From contig NC_021675.1 of the NCBI RefSeq assembly GCF_000247815.1, positions 62,116,462-62,180,461 on the forward strand: a stretch of 64,000 nt of DNA, in the 5' to 3' direction. The DNA comes from Ficedula albicollis (Eukaryota; Chordata; Aves; Passeriformes; Muscicapidae). This document shows, piece by piece, positions 29,101 through 43,363 of this stretch. The notes under the pieces are model-generated. The model did not search any database, was not told the DNA's origin, and worked only from the letters and a program-made list of their open reading frames with translations. Position 1 is the first letter of the stretch, and the number at the start of each line of letters is the position of its first letter. Both the position numbers and the translations under genes were made by a program.

Positions 29101-30370
29101 AAAAATCTCTCCCCATTTATCTTTTTCTGATGGCATTGGTAAAAAGAAATAATTTATATTTACACATATTTATAAACCTACTACCAAACTCCTTGAATTC
29201 TTCAAAATGCCAGATTTTTTTTCTACCTCCAAGGAAACACTTGGGTTTGACCCATACCATGTGCCAGTGCTCCCTTTTTTGACTTGAAATAGACACAGAA
29301 CCGAGACTTCAGTGGTAATTATCACACTTCTGGTGATAAAAAACTATGAGAGAAGCACACAAATTGCCACATTGAAGCACAGAAAATTTCAGTTATGCCA
29401 TTTATCTCTGACATGGGTCAGCATCAAATTTAGGGATGTACTTGAAAAACTGCAGTGTATAAATCTAGAAGTAATTTTCTGGCTGCTGTAATCTGACATT
29501 TTATTTGTGCCTGGAAACATGTGGATAAATATTTATCACATGTGTGGCTTATGTATATGACTTGACAGTATCTTACTACTCATATAAGCTTCTTACCTCT
29601 TTCTAAACCCATCATGCTCTTGGTCTTGTGTATGTTGGGTGGCAATTCTTCAGAGGAGCAATGCCAAGTAATTGCTACACAATCGTGTAAATCAATAGCA
29701 GACAAACAATGCCATTGTGGAGCAGATGTTTAATATGGGACAGGGTAGTAAAGATGATGGCTTTTTATTTCCCTTCTGCTCATCTTAGGCTCTGAAATTT
29801 CCATGCAGGGAGCTATGCAAGCAGGCTGACAGCACTGCTGATGTTACTACTCTTATTTATGTGGGAGATTCTCTTGTCAGCCCGTTATTACTGTCGTTAT
29901 CCTTGACTAGGAGTTAATCACTCAAGATACAACAGTGACTTGTCACCTTTCCAGCCATGTGTACAATTTTGAGTGGAAATGAGTGAGCCCAATTCAAAGC
30001 AGTCAGCATAATTTTAATCAGTCAAGAGCTGCCAGCCTTCTAAACTCAAGTGTGTCCCTGGGTCAGCAGATGGACAAATATTTCAGTAGCTGTCAGCGCC
30101 TTGTGCTGTGTTGTTCATTTGTCAGGGGGCTCTGCCCTTAGCAAAACATCCTGAATATTCAAACACTGCAATAAATCACAGCAAAGAACAAGACTGTAGG
30201 CTGGATTTTTTTACAGCACTTGGTCCCTAAAGTAGCAGGAACATTGTTGCAACAATTGTGTTTTGATTAAAATTTGCACGTGGATGTACAGGTCTGGCTT
30301 CAGAGGCTCCCAAATCATGACTGTGAATAATATGGTGATATTTGTTAATTGTACTTTGGTGTGTGTACAG

Positions 30371-30729
<359 letters not shown>

Positions 30730-33019
30730 TTAAACTTCAGACATAACTCAACTCTCACCTCTACAACTGACCTCCTACTCCTGATAATATATAAATTCTC
30801 AGTGCAGGCTGTAGAAAAATGAAGCTCCTACAAAACTGGTAACTTCTCCAGATTTTTTTTCTGTAAAAACACAAACCCAAAACATTTCTTGCTTAAAATT
30901 CAGAAGAGGGTGACAGTGACAAAGGTGTCATTCTTTCATACTAAACTGAGATTTTGTCCTTGAGCTGACATATTTTTCCCAAATTTTTACTGGAACAGAT
31001 ACATTCCTACCACACAGTTTTGGTTCTAATAGATTTGCATCAAACCCCCATGATCTCCAGGGAGAAATATTTTTCTTGGAAAATGTTTACGCTTAAGGGG
31101 CTGAGACTTTCTGAAACAAAATAAGAATTTAACAAAGATATCTGATTAAGTAGGTAGCAAAGGATTTGTCCCTAATAACATTTGAGTTAGGACCAATTTG
31201 CATTTTCAGGGGCTAATTTTCTGAAACATCTCACTATTCATTTCTGCTTATTCTAGTGTTACACAACATTATAATTTTAATTACATACTAGGAAAGGAAC
31301 CTTAAAATCATGAGGAAAATGCAGGAAATATGTGTTAAACCATTTTACTGATGACCAATTAATACAAGATACAAAAAAGGGTCCTTACATTTTCTAGGAA
31401 CAGAATTTTCTAAAACCTAGTCCAAGCTCTTCAGGAAAGATGGGCACTTTGATTGTTAAAGAGTCAGCTCTTCAAATGTCAAATTCTTCCTGTTTGTCCA
31501 GTGTCTCACAATTTTTTAAAATTCTAATGTCTCCTCATTTGTAGGATTTATCATAGTAAGCATTTCATTCATTTGCCTTTACTACAATAATTGAAATTCC
31601 ACAGATTGGGCAAATGTCTCACAAGAAATCATCTTTATCTTGTAATTTCCTTTTAAACTTGACAGCCCCCTACTACTTAAGGACAGGTGTGTGGTTATAT
31701 CTGACATTCCTATATTTAACCCTCTTTCTGCTCTTGTTGTTTTCTCCACATTGTTTCATCAACACCTGTATTTGCCTTTCAGCTCACAGGCCTTTCCTCT
31801 TTTTGAGAACCATTTACACATTTTCCACATTCATGCCAACAAGTTTTCCAAGTAAAGAACTGCAGTAGAAAAGTGAAAAATATCTCAAATAATCTTCTTT
31901 CACACAGGCTAGGGAGGAAGTTTGTCAGATGATTGTGTGCAGTCTTTTAAGTATAAAAATTTAGTTCAAATTCAAAGTCACACCCTAAATTTTTGAACTG
32001 AATTAAACCTGTCACATTTCAGTCTTTCATCAGGAGAGCATTCACAAATTGGAGTAACATAAGAGAAGCTGATGTTTCAGCATGACAAAAGCAAGAGGCA
32101 CTGGAAATTGAGAAGACTGGCTGTTGTTTCTGACACTAATTGTCAAAACCTGCACGTTGTATACTTTGAGCTCTGCAGAAGCATCGGAGCTTCTGAGGGC
32201 TGACAAGAGCAAGAAATGATCTCTGAACCTGCAGGGGATCCTAATGAGATTCAGCTCTCATTAATAACCTCTTTCAGTATCATCTATCCTTTTTTAAAAA
32301 TTTCTTTGCTACACCTGTGAATTGGACAGAAGTCTCAGCATTTCATACAAAATCCTCCTTTTGCTGTTACCTATTAGCTCCGTCCTGCTTCCTGCAAATT
32401 GTTGTGGATGCTTTCAGTGCAAAAATGTGGGGTTTACATTCCCATTGAAGTTTGACAGCACTTTCAGAGTTTAATTTACCACATTGTACTGAATTGGTAT
32501 GAAATGGCTCCAGATGTTCATGGGAATAACTGGACCTAGGAAGAAATTGTGCTGCCCTGTGGTCTTCAGCTCCAGCGTGTAAAGCAGCAGCACAATAAAT
32601 CCTTCATTTCTGTGCAGAAATGAAGAGCAGCAGGAAAGAGGTGACAGGAGGCTGAAGTGTCCCCAGGAAGGATCAGCATGCCAGTGCATCATGAGGCAAG
32701 GGGGTGCACAGACCACCCCTCAAGCTGGGTTTTGAGGATGCTGCATAGATGCTGAGATTTAGGTAAAAATCATCTTTATTAAATGAAAAAATAAGCCCTT
32801 TACAAAAGCAGCCCAACTTTTGCCACATTTCTCTTCAGGAAGGCTCACCTTAATCTTACCTCTTCTCAGGTCCATCAAAGACCATTCAAGACCTGCTGAC
32901 ATCAAGACACATTTTGCCACGGAATTTTTTAATCTTTGGATTTACCTGGCTGCTCATTTGCCCAATGGTGCTTCATCAGGGGCCTTCCCCAAATTCTCCT
33001 TCCATTCTCAGCAGCAGAC
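30730..33019. other. unique non-coding sequence
   Basis: No gene or mobile element recognised. A 7-bp inverted pair of TAATGAG/CTCATTA at 32242-32263 is described under findings. Open frames are under 90 codons. Confidence 0.5.
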
Positions 33020-33207
33020 CAGTCAGTCAGTCAGTCAGTCAGTCAGTCATTCAGTCAGTCAGTCAGTCACTCACTCACTCACTCACTCACTCACTCACTC
33101 ACTCACTCACTCACTCACTCACTCACTCACTCACTCACTCACTCACTCACTCACTCACTCACTCACTCACTCACTCACTCACTCACTCACTCACTCACTC
33201 ACTCACT
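33020..33207. repeat. compound microsatellite (TCAG)n-(TCAC)n
   Basis: About 12 units of AGTC/TCAG (33020-33068, with one interruption reading cattcag) pass directly, in the same 4-bp register, into about 35 perfect units of TCAC (to 33207). The switch is a single G-to-C change in the unit. The flanking open frames (V-S-Q-S then L-T-H-S repeats) are by-products. Confidence 0.96.
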
Positions 33208-35880
33208 TGTGTCATCAGGCAAGGGTGGCCTAGAAAATCATCTGTTGCCTTAGGTACAACAAAATTACTGCTCCAGACATGGATATACTGGATAATTTGC
33301 TTTCATTTGCTAGTGGCTTTAGTTTGTGCTAATACTTCCTTCACATTCAAGTTTTCTGAAATTAGAAAACTTTGCCCTAAAAGCCCCTGGATAGACACTG
33401 CAGGAGAGCTCTGATGCTGGCCTCAGGTCTCTTGCCACTCTGAGGCACTTTCCTCTATGATATCACAAGATACCAGTGGTGGATGTGGTATACAAAATGA
33501 GCAGATAAAACTTCTCCTTCACAATTAACTGTGAAGTTATTATATATTAAGCAAAGTTGTTCTGAGATAAACAGTTATATCCTTTAATCTCCTTTACATA
33601 TATTTTCAGGCACCTGCAAAACTACAGTGTGGAAGTTAATACCTCCAGTTTTTTCACCTTGCATTTTTTTTGCAGTGAATTTTTCAGTATTCATGGGTAT
33701 CTCTGTGTCTTGGGTGTCTTTTTCAGATAGGAAGCTTTTTAATGAAATTTTAAAAAAATTAAATAAATGCACGGGCACACACACACATATATATAAATGT
33801 ATAGAAGAGCATGATTTTTTTCCTCATTTATGTTCTTCCCAAACAGCACAGATCTACATCTGTCCATGTGTTTAAATTTATTTTTTTTCACATAGCTGAC
33901 TTACTGATCATAGCCAAGACTCAGTGTCTTCTCTGTTCGAACCCTTCTTTTTAGAGCAGCCACATATTTGTGAATTGTAGTACAAAGTAGAGAAAGGAGC
34001 AGTGCTTATTTTACATTCAGTAAAATCCTGGGAAAGAATTTCACTTTAAAAACTGAAAAGAATGAACAGTTGGTGCTGCTTCATTAAACCAAGACGCCAT
34101 TTGCAAAGGAAGTCAGGTTATTCCAGTAACATTTTCCTGGTCATTAGTGGTTCACAACCATTAAAGGTTTTCTCCAATTTCCAGATGTCAAGGCTGTCTC
34201 ATTAAGAACTGCAAGAGGAAAATGCCTTGATTTTTCCTCTCAACACAGAAAACTGACAGGCATGAAAGGCTAACTCCAAAAATTAATTTTCAAATAAAAG
34301 GAACTACTGCCAAAGTTAAAACCTGTGTGGCAATCCAAACCCATTCTCTATTTAGGACAACAAAAACTTTTGTATTCTAATCTTTTTAACTTATCTAACA
34401 ACACTGCTCCTACCAAATTCTTATTGAAATTAAGGAAAAAATGATCAGATCCATCAAATGTTCCCCTGTGATGTTAAGAGCTCAGTGAGACCAAGTATTC
34501 CCAGTAATCTAGTAGGAGGTTGTCAGTTTATCTTCAGTTTCCAGTGCCTTCTGTTTTCACCTTCTTTACTTTTGTTGCAGGAAAACTGTCATTGCTGCTT
34601 TACATTTCATACCAAGGAGAACGCGTTGGTCTAAAAAATTACAGAATATCTTAAGTGATTTTTGAGCAGATTGTTGTGAAACAAGCTATGAAACTCAGAT
34701 CCTAGCTTACTGGAACACAGGGGAATTTACTCTTGGAAGCTTTCATTTAGCAATGTTTATTTTATTCTACAAAGATAAGTGTTCTTTCGTCTTAGATGAA
34801 ATGTGTGATATGTCAACTGAGTAGGAGAAATGGAAATTCTTTTATTTAGTAGTTTTGAAGGGATAATGTTTTCCACAGCATATTGTAATATTTATTTGGT
34901 TTATGCTGTCTTTTTACTTTTTTTTAATAGATATAATGTTTTTTGCAGGGAACTTGAACTGTAGTGTCATGCAGGTATAAACAGCAGCAGATCGAAATAT
35001 TTTCCTAAATAAACATGGAGTTGTGACAAGCCTTTACAAATTTGTGACTTGAAATCAATACTCTCTTGGCCTCCAGCATTTTCATGGTTTGGTTTTGGTG
35101 TGGTGACTTTTATTGTTGTCTTAGGTTTTTTTTTTTTGGGCTTTGTTCTGATGGTAGATTACTTAAAACATTCCTTATTTCATCCAGGTTTTGATTGCTT
35201 TGTTCTTTGCTTTTCTGAACATTAGTTGGAATACTAAGTTAAACAAAATATCATTTAAGAAATCTTAATTCATCTAGTGGAAAGAAAAAGAAAATGAAAG
35301 CTTAAGATGAAATACTAAAACCAAACTTTTAATTGGAATGTTAGGAGAAGGGAGACAGAGAAGTTTGGTAGGTATCCAGATTATATTCAGACCCACCTTC
35401 TAACCTGACAGATCTATCACATGAGGAACAAAACAATGTAGAAAAGGCTGTCACTAACTCCAGATCCATGATTCTTCATGTGTTGGCCAACTTCCAGCTC
35501 ATAACTGAAAAGCTCAGGTTTGAAATTTGTCATTAGAAGATGTGAGGTCACAGATCCAAAGCAATCAAGATTTTCCTCCTGTAGAAGTCTGAGGGTGTTG
35601 TGTTGCCTGACTTGGGTCTTGCCAGGACTTCTGGCGAGCCACAAAGTGACTGTCAGAGTGCCAGGAGGAGAAGCTGACAAAAACATCACCGCCACCAGAA
35701 TTTATCTCAGTAGATCTGCATCAAACATGACAGCTTGGGTAAATCATCAAATTTCAATGAGGAATGTTTTCTCTAGGAATCTTTTCTTTCTTTCAAACTA
35801 GCTGTAATAAGGAGCTTCTGCAAATAAGAGGGTGCAAAGAAAAATGCAAAAATATGGTAGAAAAAGACTAGAAATCTGGA
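33208..35880. other. unique non-coding sequence
   Basis: AT-rich, with small AC/AT dinucleotide stretches near 33775-33800. No gene, array or recognised mobile element. Confidence 0.5.
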
Positions 35881-35985
35881 AGAGAATATCAGGAGGTTGT
35901 AGCAGAGGAGGGCAATTTGTGCCTTCAGTGGAAAGAGAATATCAGGAGGTTGTAGCAGAGGAGGGTAATTTGTGCCTTCAGTGCA
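35881..35985. repeat. tandem duplication, unit 53 bp (2 copies)
   Basis: agagaatatcaggaggttgt followed by agcagaggaggg[c/t]aatttg occurs at 35881 and 35934. One substitution separates the first 50 bp of the copies. Confidence 0.93.
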
Positions 35986-36216
35986 TGTGAACATGGATCA
36001 TGGTGGTGTTTCCCCTCACACCAACGTGCTATTTACACGAAGACACACATTTATACTTGACTCTACATAAAGCTGTTTCTGTGTGTATATGCACACATGC
36101 AGATGTAAGTTTTAAAGTTCAGCACTTCTCTTCCATCTGCCTTTCCACCCAGTCTTTGCATGAGTTTTAAAATTTCAAACTATTGAGGAAAGCATTTCAC
36201 GTCTGGTAAAAAGAAG

Positions 36217-36452
36217 CCATTGAATGAAGGTTTATAGTGTGTGTTCGGAGTTCAGGCTATGCAGTCAGAGTGGCATTTCTGACCCAGAAAACCACTGAAA
36301 TTACCTGGCTAGCATTTCCCAAGCTAACTGATTACCATTGAATGAAGGTTTATAGTGTGTGTTCGGAGTTCAGGCTATGCAGTCAGAGTGGCATTTCTGA
36401 CCCAGAAAACCACTGAAATTATCTGGCTAGCATTTCCCAAGCTAATTGATTG
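36217..36452. repeat. tandem duplication, unit 118 bp (2 copies)
   Basis: Copies at 36217-36334 and 36335-36452 start ccattgaatgaaggtttata. They differ at a few positions only (ttacctgg/ttatctgg, taactgat/taattgat, and the last bases). Adjacent without spacer. Confidence 0.94.
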
Positions 36453-37123
36453 GAGGTTGGATATCTATCATATTGTTAAATTAATTGTCACTCTGAAATT
36501 CAAAGAAGTCACCAGAATATTTTCTGCAATCGTAGTGGACTCTTGAGCCTCATTGTAGAGCTGACACCGAGGATTTTCCTCGATTAGTTCTTAACTAATT
36601 GAAGAGACGTGTATAGGTCTGATACAACAGAAAATTGAGAGAGAACAGAGGATGCCTTCAGAACATTACTGGATAATTTGGCAGTGATGTATTCTTAGAA
36701 TTACACTACTTATAGAAATTAATTTCCCCAAAGAATGCCAGAGTATGTATTTCAGATATTACTTATGACCTCAGATGAACTCACTACATTTAACTATCTT
36801 ACATTGTTGAAATCTGTGCTCAGAAGGATATTGACTTGGAATGATCAACTTGATAGCATGTTTTTTTTTTCTTGCATATGAATATTGTTTTAAAAAGCCA
36901 TTCTAAACAAAACTAACTCAAAATAATGTGCAGAAGAACCATTTCAAATGGGTTTTGCCACAGTCACCTCTTATTTTTCTCACATAAAGGACAGTATTCG
37001 GATAGATTTTTATTAATGGTAAGTGAATAATAGACTGAAATCACAGCCAGAGTTACAGTCATCACAGTATTTTGGACACTGCTAAAATCCACAGGGAGTT
37101 AACAGAAATTTAATATAGCTTAA

Positions 37124-37410
37124 ATTCTTGTTCAAATATAGATTCAAGACAAGCAGTTAATAAATCATCCAATGGCAGTACCTAAATGTAAGAGGAATAG
37201 TTTTAATTTGGCTTATCATCAGCTACTCCAGCTGATGTACTTGCTGGTTTTCTTTCAAATCTTTATAGAATTCTTGTTCAAATATAGATTCAAGACAAGC
37301 AGTTAATGAATCATCCAATGGCAGTACCTAAATGTAAGAGGAATAGTTTTAATTTGGCTTATCATCAGCTACTCCAGCTGATGTACTTGCTGGTTTTCTT
37401 TCAAACCTTT
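37124..37410. repeat. tandem duplication, unit 146 bp (2 copies)
   Basis: Copies at 37124-37269 and 37270-37410 start attcttgttcaaatatagat and run through ctactccagctgatgtactt. Differences are limited to about two substitutions (taataaatc/taatgaatc, aaatct/aaacct) before the right edge. Confidence 0.95.
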
Positions 37411-40400
37411 ACACAAGTTTCACATCAGGTTTTCCAAGATTTCTCTGTACGCAATAGCTAAAGTAACAACAAACACAAGGCACAAGTCTTCACATCAAAG
37501 TAAGTTCACCAACACCTCTGAAACTCAGGAAAACAGCGTTTCAGGACAACTTCAGTTGGCTTCAGTCGTTATAAACACCTCACAGAACTGGTCATCATAC
37601 ACAATTATAAAAAATGGTAATATGACAGCATGGAGTCCAACTTACTCTTGTGTCTCCCAAAAGCTAAAAAGAAAGAAATTCTGCGTGAGCTTTGAGAGAA
37701 ACCTGCTCTAATCAAAAGACACAGACAAGGGCACTCAGCCATCCATCAACAGACACTCTGTCTTGCAGTCATGGAGGTATTCAGGGATTTAAGCTCTGTG
37801 TCTTTGAACCAAGGTTTTCTTTTAGCCCCATCCTTAAATTAAGCTTACAGCTGATTGAAGATGACAGGTTGTCAAACTGACAGTGACCTCTGGGTCCAAG
37901 CAAGAGCTGCCAAGAGATGACAGGCTTGCTGAGAGAGGCAAAGTTGCACTTGTAAAGGCCACCTACCTGTCCCACCACATGCTTATGAACCACTTCTAAG
38001 CCAATGTGACTCAAAGGTAAATAAAAAGATCAGCAGGAGTTCTGTGTGGAGGCCTGAAACAGCAGCACATGTTCTGAGCAAAACTGGCAGGCATAAACCA
38101 AACCAGCTCAATGTCTTCCATAGGTGGATCCAGGTGAATCCCTGTAAGGCAAGAGCAAACCAGTATTGCTCTTTCCAACTGACAGCCTAGCTGAAATGTG
38201 GAGGAAAGATGGAGGGCAATGAAAGCAGAAATTGATGAACAGCAAATTATTAGGAAGAGGAGAGAGCCAAGAGGAGTTTGCAGGCATGAAAACTGGCTTT
38301 TGCAAAAACTTTGACACTGGTCTGGTGAACCAAATGGTGGACAGGCCTGCAAGTTCTGTGCTAAGCCAAGTTAAGAAATGCTCTTGCTCCTGTAGGAGTG
38401 GCTGTGCAGAGGTCACTCTCCACACCTTTCCAGGTTAAACAGCTCCTGCACTGGGAATTTCAATCAATGTCCAAGCTCTAGCTTCAAGGAATCACCAATT
38501 CCTTGAACGTATACTTTCTCTTCCAAAGCTGGAAAAGCCTGAAGACATGCTTGAAAAGCATATCAGAGCTCTTGCCTTCCTTCTAATCTCTGCGATTTTG
38601 CTATGAAAATTCTTAATCTAGCTATTCAAAACCAAACCAAGCCTGCTGTTTCTTTTACCACAGAACAATGGTAGTAATAATTGATGTCATATTGTAGCAA
38701 TAATAGATGTCCCATTGCCTCTAAAACCCACAGGATTCAGAAGGCAGCAATTACAGTAGCTCCTCTGAGACTTTACTGGTAGGTCTAGGCAGCAGAAATA
38801 TCCTTAAGGGAACAAAAATTCTGGCAGCTGAATAAGAATTATTTTAATTTGAGATGCCTCAGATAAGAACATTTCTGATTTGTTCATGCTTATGTATTTC
38901 CATTTATGCATTTGTGCATCCCCTCCTGAGATTTAAAGAAGCAACACATGAATATGGAGCGGAAAGAAAATCCTCTGGAAGGAAATAAAAACACAAGTCT
39001 ACCTTGAAAAGGAATACCAGCTCAATTATACTTTACTATATTTTCTCAATTAATTATACAAAAGGCAGTCCAAAGTTTCAAACAAAGAGAATAAATGAGG
39101 TGCTGCTTCCATTTGATTACTAAATAGGAATGCCTGTGAGGTATTTGCATTTAAAAAAATATAACCCCAGGAGGCCTGTTCTTGAGCTCATCACCTCAGC
39201 TTGTCTCCAGCACCCTTAAAAAAGAAAGATTTATGACATCTTTTCAGCTGAAACTTCTCTTAATTGACAGAATTTTGTTACCACCACTAAAGAGTAATTC
39301 TGTGAGCTTTAGGACATGAATGCAGTGACTGCTGCATATGGACTCTCTTTCAGTTTCCTTCAAAATTCTGCTCCAGCAAAGTCCCTCAGAGGTGGCACCT
39401 GCCATTTCTCACTGTGATTTGGGCTTTGGTGAGGAATCTCTGACTCTGGAACACAAGCTCCTTTTGTAAGAGTTTCGCATTTTGGCTCCATTACTGTTTG
39501 CTGCTTTCCTAACAAGAAAGCTTTCCTTAACTCCTAGTGTTGCATGTGGATGGCAGTTGAACGCATGAAAAATAAAATTCTTGGAAATGGGCATATAAAT
39601 CCACACCTGAAGAAAATCTCAGTATTTCAATAGCAGTGACACTGCGCACCTCAGTGGTGTGCAGCACTGCTGGGAGCAGCACAGCTGGGAAATCAATCCA
39701 CTCATTCAGATAGCTGCAAAAAATGAGGAATGCAGATGAAAATAATTCTCTCTCATGAGGGATTCTGACATTTCACTGATCCATGTCTGAGAGGAAGCTC
39801 TTGAAAATGCAAGAAGGTTTAGAGAGAAAAAGGCCAGTGGATCTGACCTGCAGCCTGAGATATACCAAAAACATTGAACTTGACACTAATCTATGCCCTC
39901 ACAAGCAGCTACCTCAGGACAGAAAAGAAACAGAAAAAATATAAAAGGAGAAGGACTTTTATATTATCAGCATTTTATTTTTGATTTTAGAAAACAGAAC
40001 TCACTCAAAAGACCTTGAATGAGTTCTGATTAGATTCCAAATAATCTGTGTGTTTTGTAACAGAATAGGTTACGGTAAAAGATATCATGCTTCCAGAAAC
40101 TACAGGGCTCAGTTCTACAAGTCTTACTAACTAGATGTTATGACAGGCATTGGTACTGATTATTTTAGTGAATTAAAACTTGGAAGTGGTTTTGTAGCAA
40201 ACTGCTTGGTGGAAGTGTTCTATCAAGCATCATGCATCATTTTTTTGGTCACAAAATGCAGGTCCCATTAAGTTTTGTATATTTTCTCTATTGGGTCACA
40301 TTAGCTGTGGTTCCCCTCACACATAGCTTTAGTCTCAAGGCTGATGTTACTCTTTGGAAGCAGTGAAAGTCGTGAGTGTCAAATGTTTCTTCTTGATCTT

Positions 40401-42863
40401 CATTAATTGGGCCACCCATATTCTACAATTCTGAAATAATTTTTCAATCAAAATAACAAATTAAAAAAAAAAAACCACAAAAATAAATGTATGAGCTGAC
40501 TAAAAATTACACTGGATTGTTCAAAATAAATAGACGCATTTACATGTTTGGGGAAATTTTCAATTACTTAGATTAGATTTCTGTCATTTTACTGCTAGAT
40601 CAGTAACTGAACTCCAGGATTTTATGTTCTTAAGAGTGTAATTTCTTAGACTTTAAAACTTTCATAGGTTTAAGAATGAAAGAAGATAATTGCCTAATAT
40701 AACTCATGATGAGTGAAGGTCTGATGCCCATTTTTGTAACAGAATTCTGTACAAAATTTTGATATAATCTATGAATCTCAGTAGTTGTTTATAAATACTA
40801 CACTTAAGACAGTTTCCATCAGCAAAACAGAATCCAAGAACTGGGGTTTTAACTGACAAAGGTTTAAGTAATCCAGATAAACCCATGACTGAACCCTGAT
40901 GAAGAGTTACCAGGAGCTTCTTCTCTTCTCATATTGTTAAAAAGGGTTCCAGTGATCCCTGTTTGGCTTCTACAAAAACCTAATTCCTTACTGACACTTC
41001 ACAGTTCAGCACTCTGTCCTCACCCTACTCATCCTGTCCTGCTGGTGATTGTGCTGCTGTGGCAGCCTCAGGGTCTTGACTGAACCCACTCTTCACTGCT
41101 TGTCTCAGCTCAGTGTCTCTTTTTGATTCCTTTGGCGTGGTCACAGAGCCACGTCTGCCCTAATCTTCACCAAAGCAATTAAATTATTTGCTTCCAAATT
41201 AAACTGGTTACATTTATTGAATTAATTGTATTTAAGCTAGTTTAATAGCCCAAACTGAAGTAATTCCACACTCAAGATACCTCTGTTTCAGCTGCCATAT
41301 GTAGGAAGCCACTGATTCTCCATGGTTATAAAATATCCATTATATCAGAAGGAAACTTCCACAAAAATGTCTTTTTTGAGGTGAAAACAGACATGCAGGT
41401 TTTCTACAATCAGTTATGTATCCACATTGAAAATGCCTCTGATCTGCAACTCATGTCTTAAAATTTCAGCTGTAATAAAAAGCAGAAAAAAACATAGCAA
41501 AGTTATTTCAGAGGGCTAAAAAATACATATTCATGTATATATAAACACACACATATATACAGACTATAAACAGAACCACTTGCAATAATAAAAATGAGAT
41601 ATTACAACCTCTCAAAAGTTTCTCACAGTTAAATAAACCTGGAAACTGAGAAGCATGAGAGTTTATTGCCTTCCAGAGTCTGGCTGTTCCACTCACATAC
41701 GTTTTAGTCCACAGAAGATAAGGATAATTTTTCTTCCAATGTAGCAATTTTCTAAGAAGTGAGTTAGTCAGTGAATTGAAGCACCAGTATGCAAAGAAAA
41801 AATGGCTTTTGGAAAAGCTTATGGAACTCTTTTTTTCTTTACATAAATTATTGCGGAACAACTAAGAGTAACAGATTCACTCCTAGTTTGCAAAATCAAT
41901 TGATAGGTAATACCCAGTGATCTGGTACTAAGTCACCAAGTTAAAAGCTGAATTTTTACAGGTCATGTAATATTGCAAATTAATTCAAAATTGGGAACAG
42001 GAATCAATAGAACATGTCATGAGGTACATACTGAAATCTGATGCCACACCTTCCAAGAAATTCACTTTCCAAGAAATTGAGGTTAGCGAGATGTACTGCT
42101 TGTATTCCCTCCTTCTGGGATCAGCATTAGTCACCTGCACGGTGAATTCTGATGATTCTCCAGGAGCTCATGGATGCTTCCAGATGTTCCTCTTAATTTG
42201 TGATTCAGGCACAGAGACCCCCTCCCACATACTTCTGTTTCTTTGCTCGCCTGTACTATGGAAACATGATATTACAGGATTTTGAGAGTTGCATATGAGT
42301 ACAAAGCTTGTTTTGGATTTCTGTAGAGGTTACTGGGGCTTATGAGACACTGTAAAAGGCTTACATTTTTCTTTTTGTAAGATTATGGTTTTAAAATGTA
42401 GATAGTGTCAATCTCATCTGACTAGGTTTTGTGTTCGGGAGGTGACTTTGTTATTTTTATCCTAAACCATCTGTTAGATGGAAGTAACAAAAATTCTAAC
42501 TCTGTCTAAAACCTTTTTTGAAATAATTCACTTATATCAGGCTCACTTGAGCCTTTCAATGCACATTTTGATTGCACTTGTAGTTTTTCACTGTAGTAAT
42601 TCTTTTTGGATCTATATGATTGATCACCCTATTATAACCCTGCTTCAATAAGCACCTGCCTGACAGACACCATATGTTGTTTAACCTAGATCTGGCAGTG
42701 TGCTGTTTAAAATCCTCTCTTGCTGTTTGTTTATCCATTTTTTGTCATGTCTTTTCATTAGGTGATTTAGTTTTAAATGGGTCACAGCATTACTTCCTTT
42801 TCACAGTACTTTTGTAACCACGTCACAATTTCTTTCTCTCCGTACATCTTCTTTGTTTCTGTG
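37411..42863. other. unique non-coding sequence
   Basis: Over 5 kb with no array or duplication larger than about 30 bp; a diverged 24-bp repeat is visible near 38680-38715. A TA/CA-rich patch lies at about 41522-41570. Open frames reach 113-117 codons on the minus strand (38011-38352 and 41508-41861) but have no recognisable domain; the second is rich in runs expected from AT-rich DNA. No CR1 or LTR recognised. Confidence 0.5.
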
Positions 42864-43363
42864 TTTCCTCAGTGAAAACCTTTATCCTGGGCACCTCTAC
42901 AGATGGTGTCAGTGACCACTCATATATTAACAGTTTACTTTATTCCCCAGCAGCATATTCACTGACAGAATTTTCTGCCAGCTATTTCAGGGCCTTGTGA
43001 TTTTTTTTTCCCTATTAAGGATTTTGGAAGGGGAAGGAGGATTTTACTGCAACTCATTTTGCCACATAAAATTGTGCTTTTTTCCCACTCCTCAGTTCTA
43101 TTACCACCTGCAACTTTCCTCAGTGAAAACCTTTATCCTGGGCACCTCTACAGATGGTGTCAGTGACCACTCATATATTAACAGTTTACTTTATTCCCCA
43201 GCAGCATATTCACTGACAGAATTTTCTGCCAGCTATTTCAGGGCCTTGTGATTTTTTTTTCCCTATTAAGGATTTTGGAAGGGGAAGGAGGATTTTACTG
43301 CAACTCATTTTACCACATAAAATTGTGCTTTTTTCCCACTCCTCAGTTCTATTACCACCTGCA
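42864..43363. repeat. tandem duplication, unit 251 bp (2 copies)
   Basis: Copies at 42864-43114 and 43115-43363 start tttcctcagtgaaaaccttt. Over about 249 aligned bases I see one substitution (catttt[g/a]ccacat). Even the 9-T run is the same length in both. Two short open frames at 42997 and 43248 share their N-terminal part only because of this duplication. Confidence 0.96.

Noticed and set aside
32820..33414. Open frames with V-S-Q-S then L-T-H-S repeats
   Set aside because: Readings of the TCAG/TCAC compound microsatellite in three frames; no protein family recognised.
33930..33945. gttcgaaccc-like words (also near 25437) resembling a tRNA B box
   Set aside because: No A box, acceptor stem or cloverleaf can be built around either.
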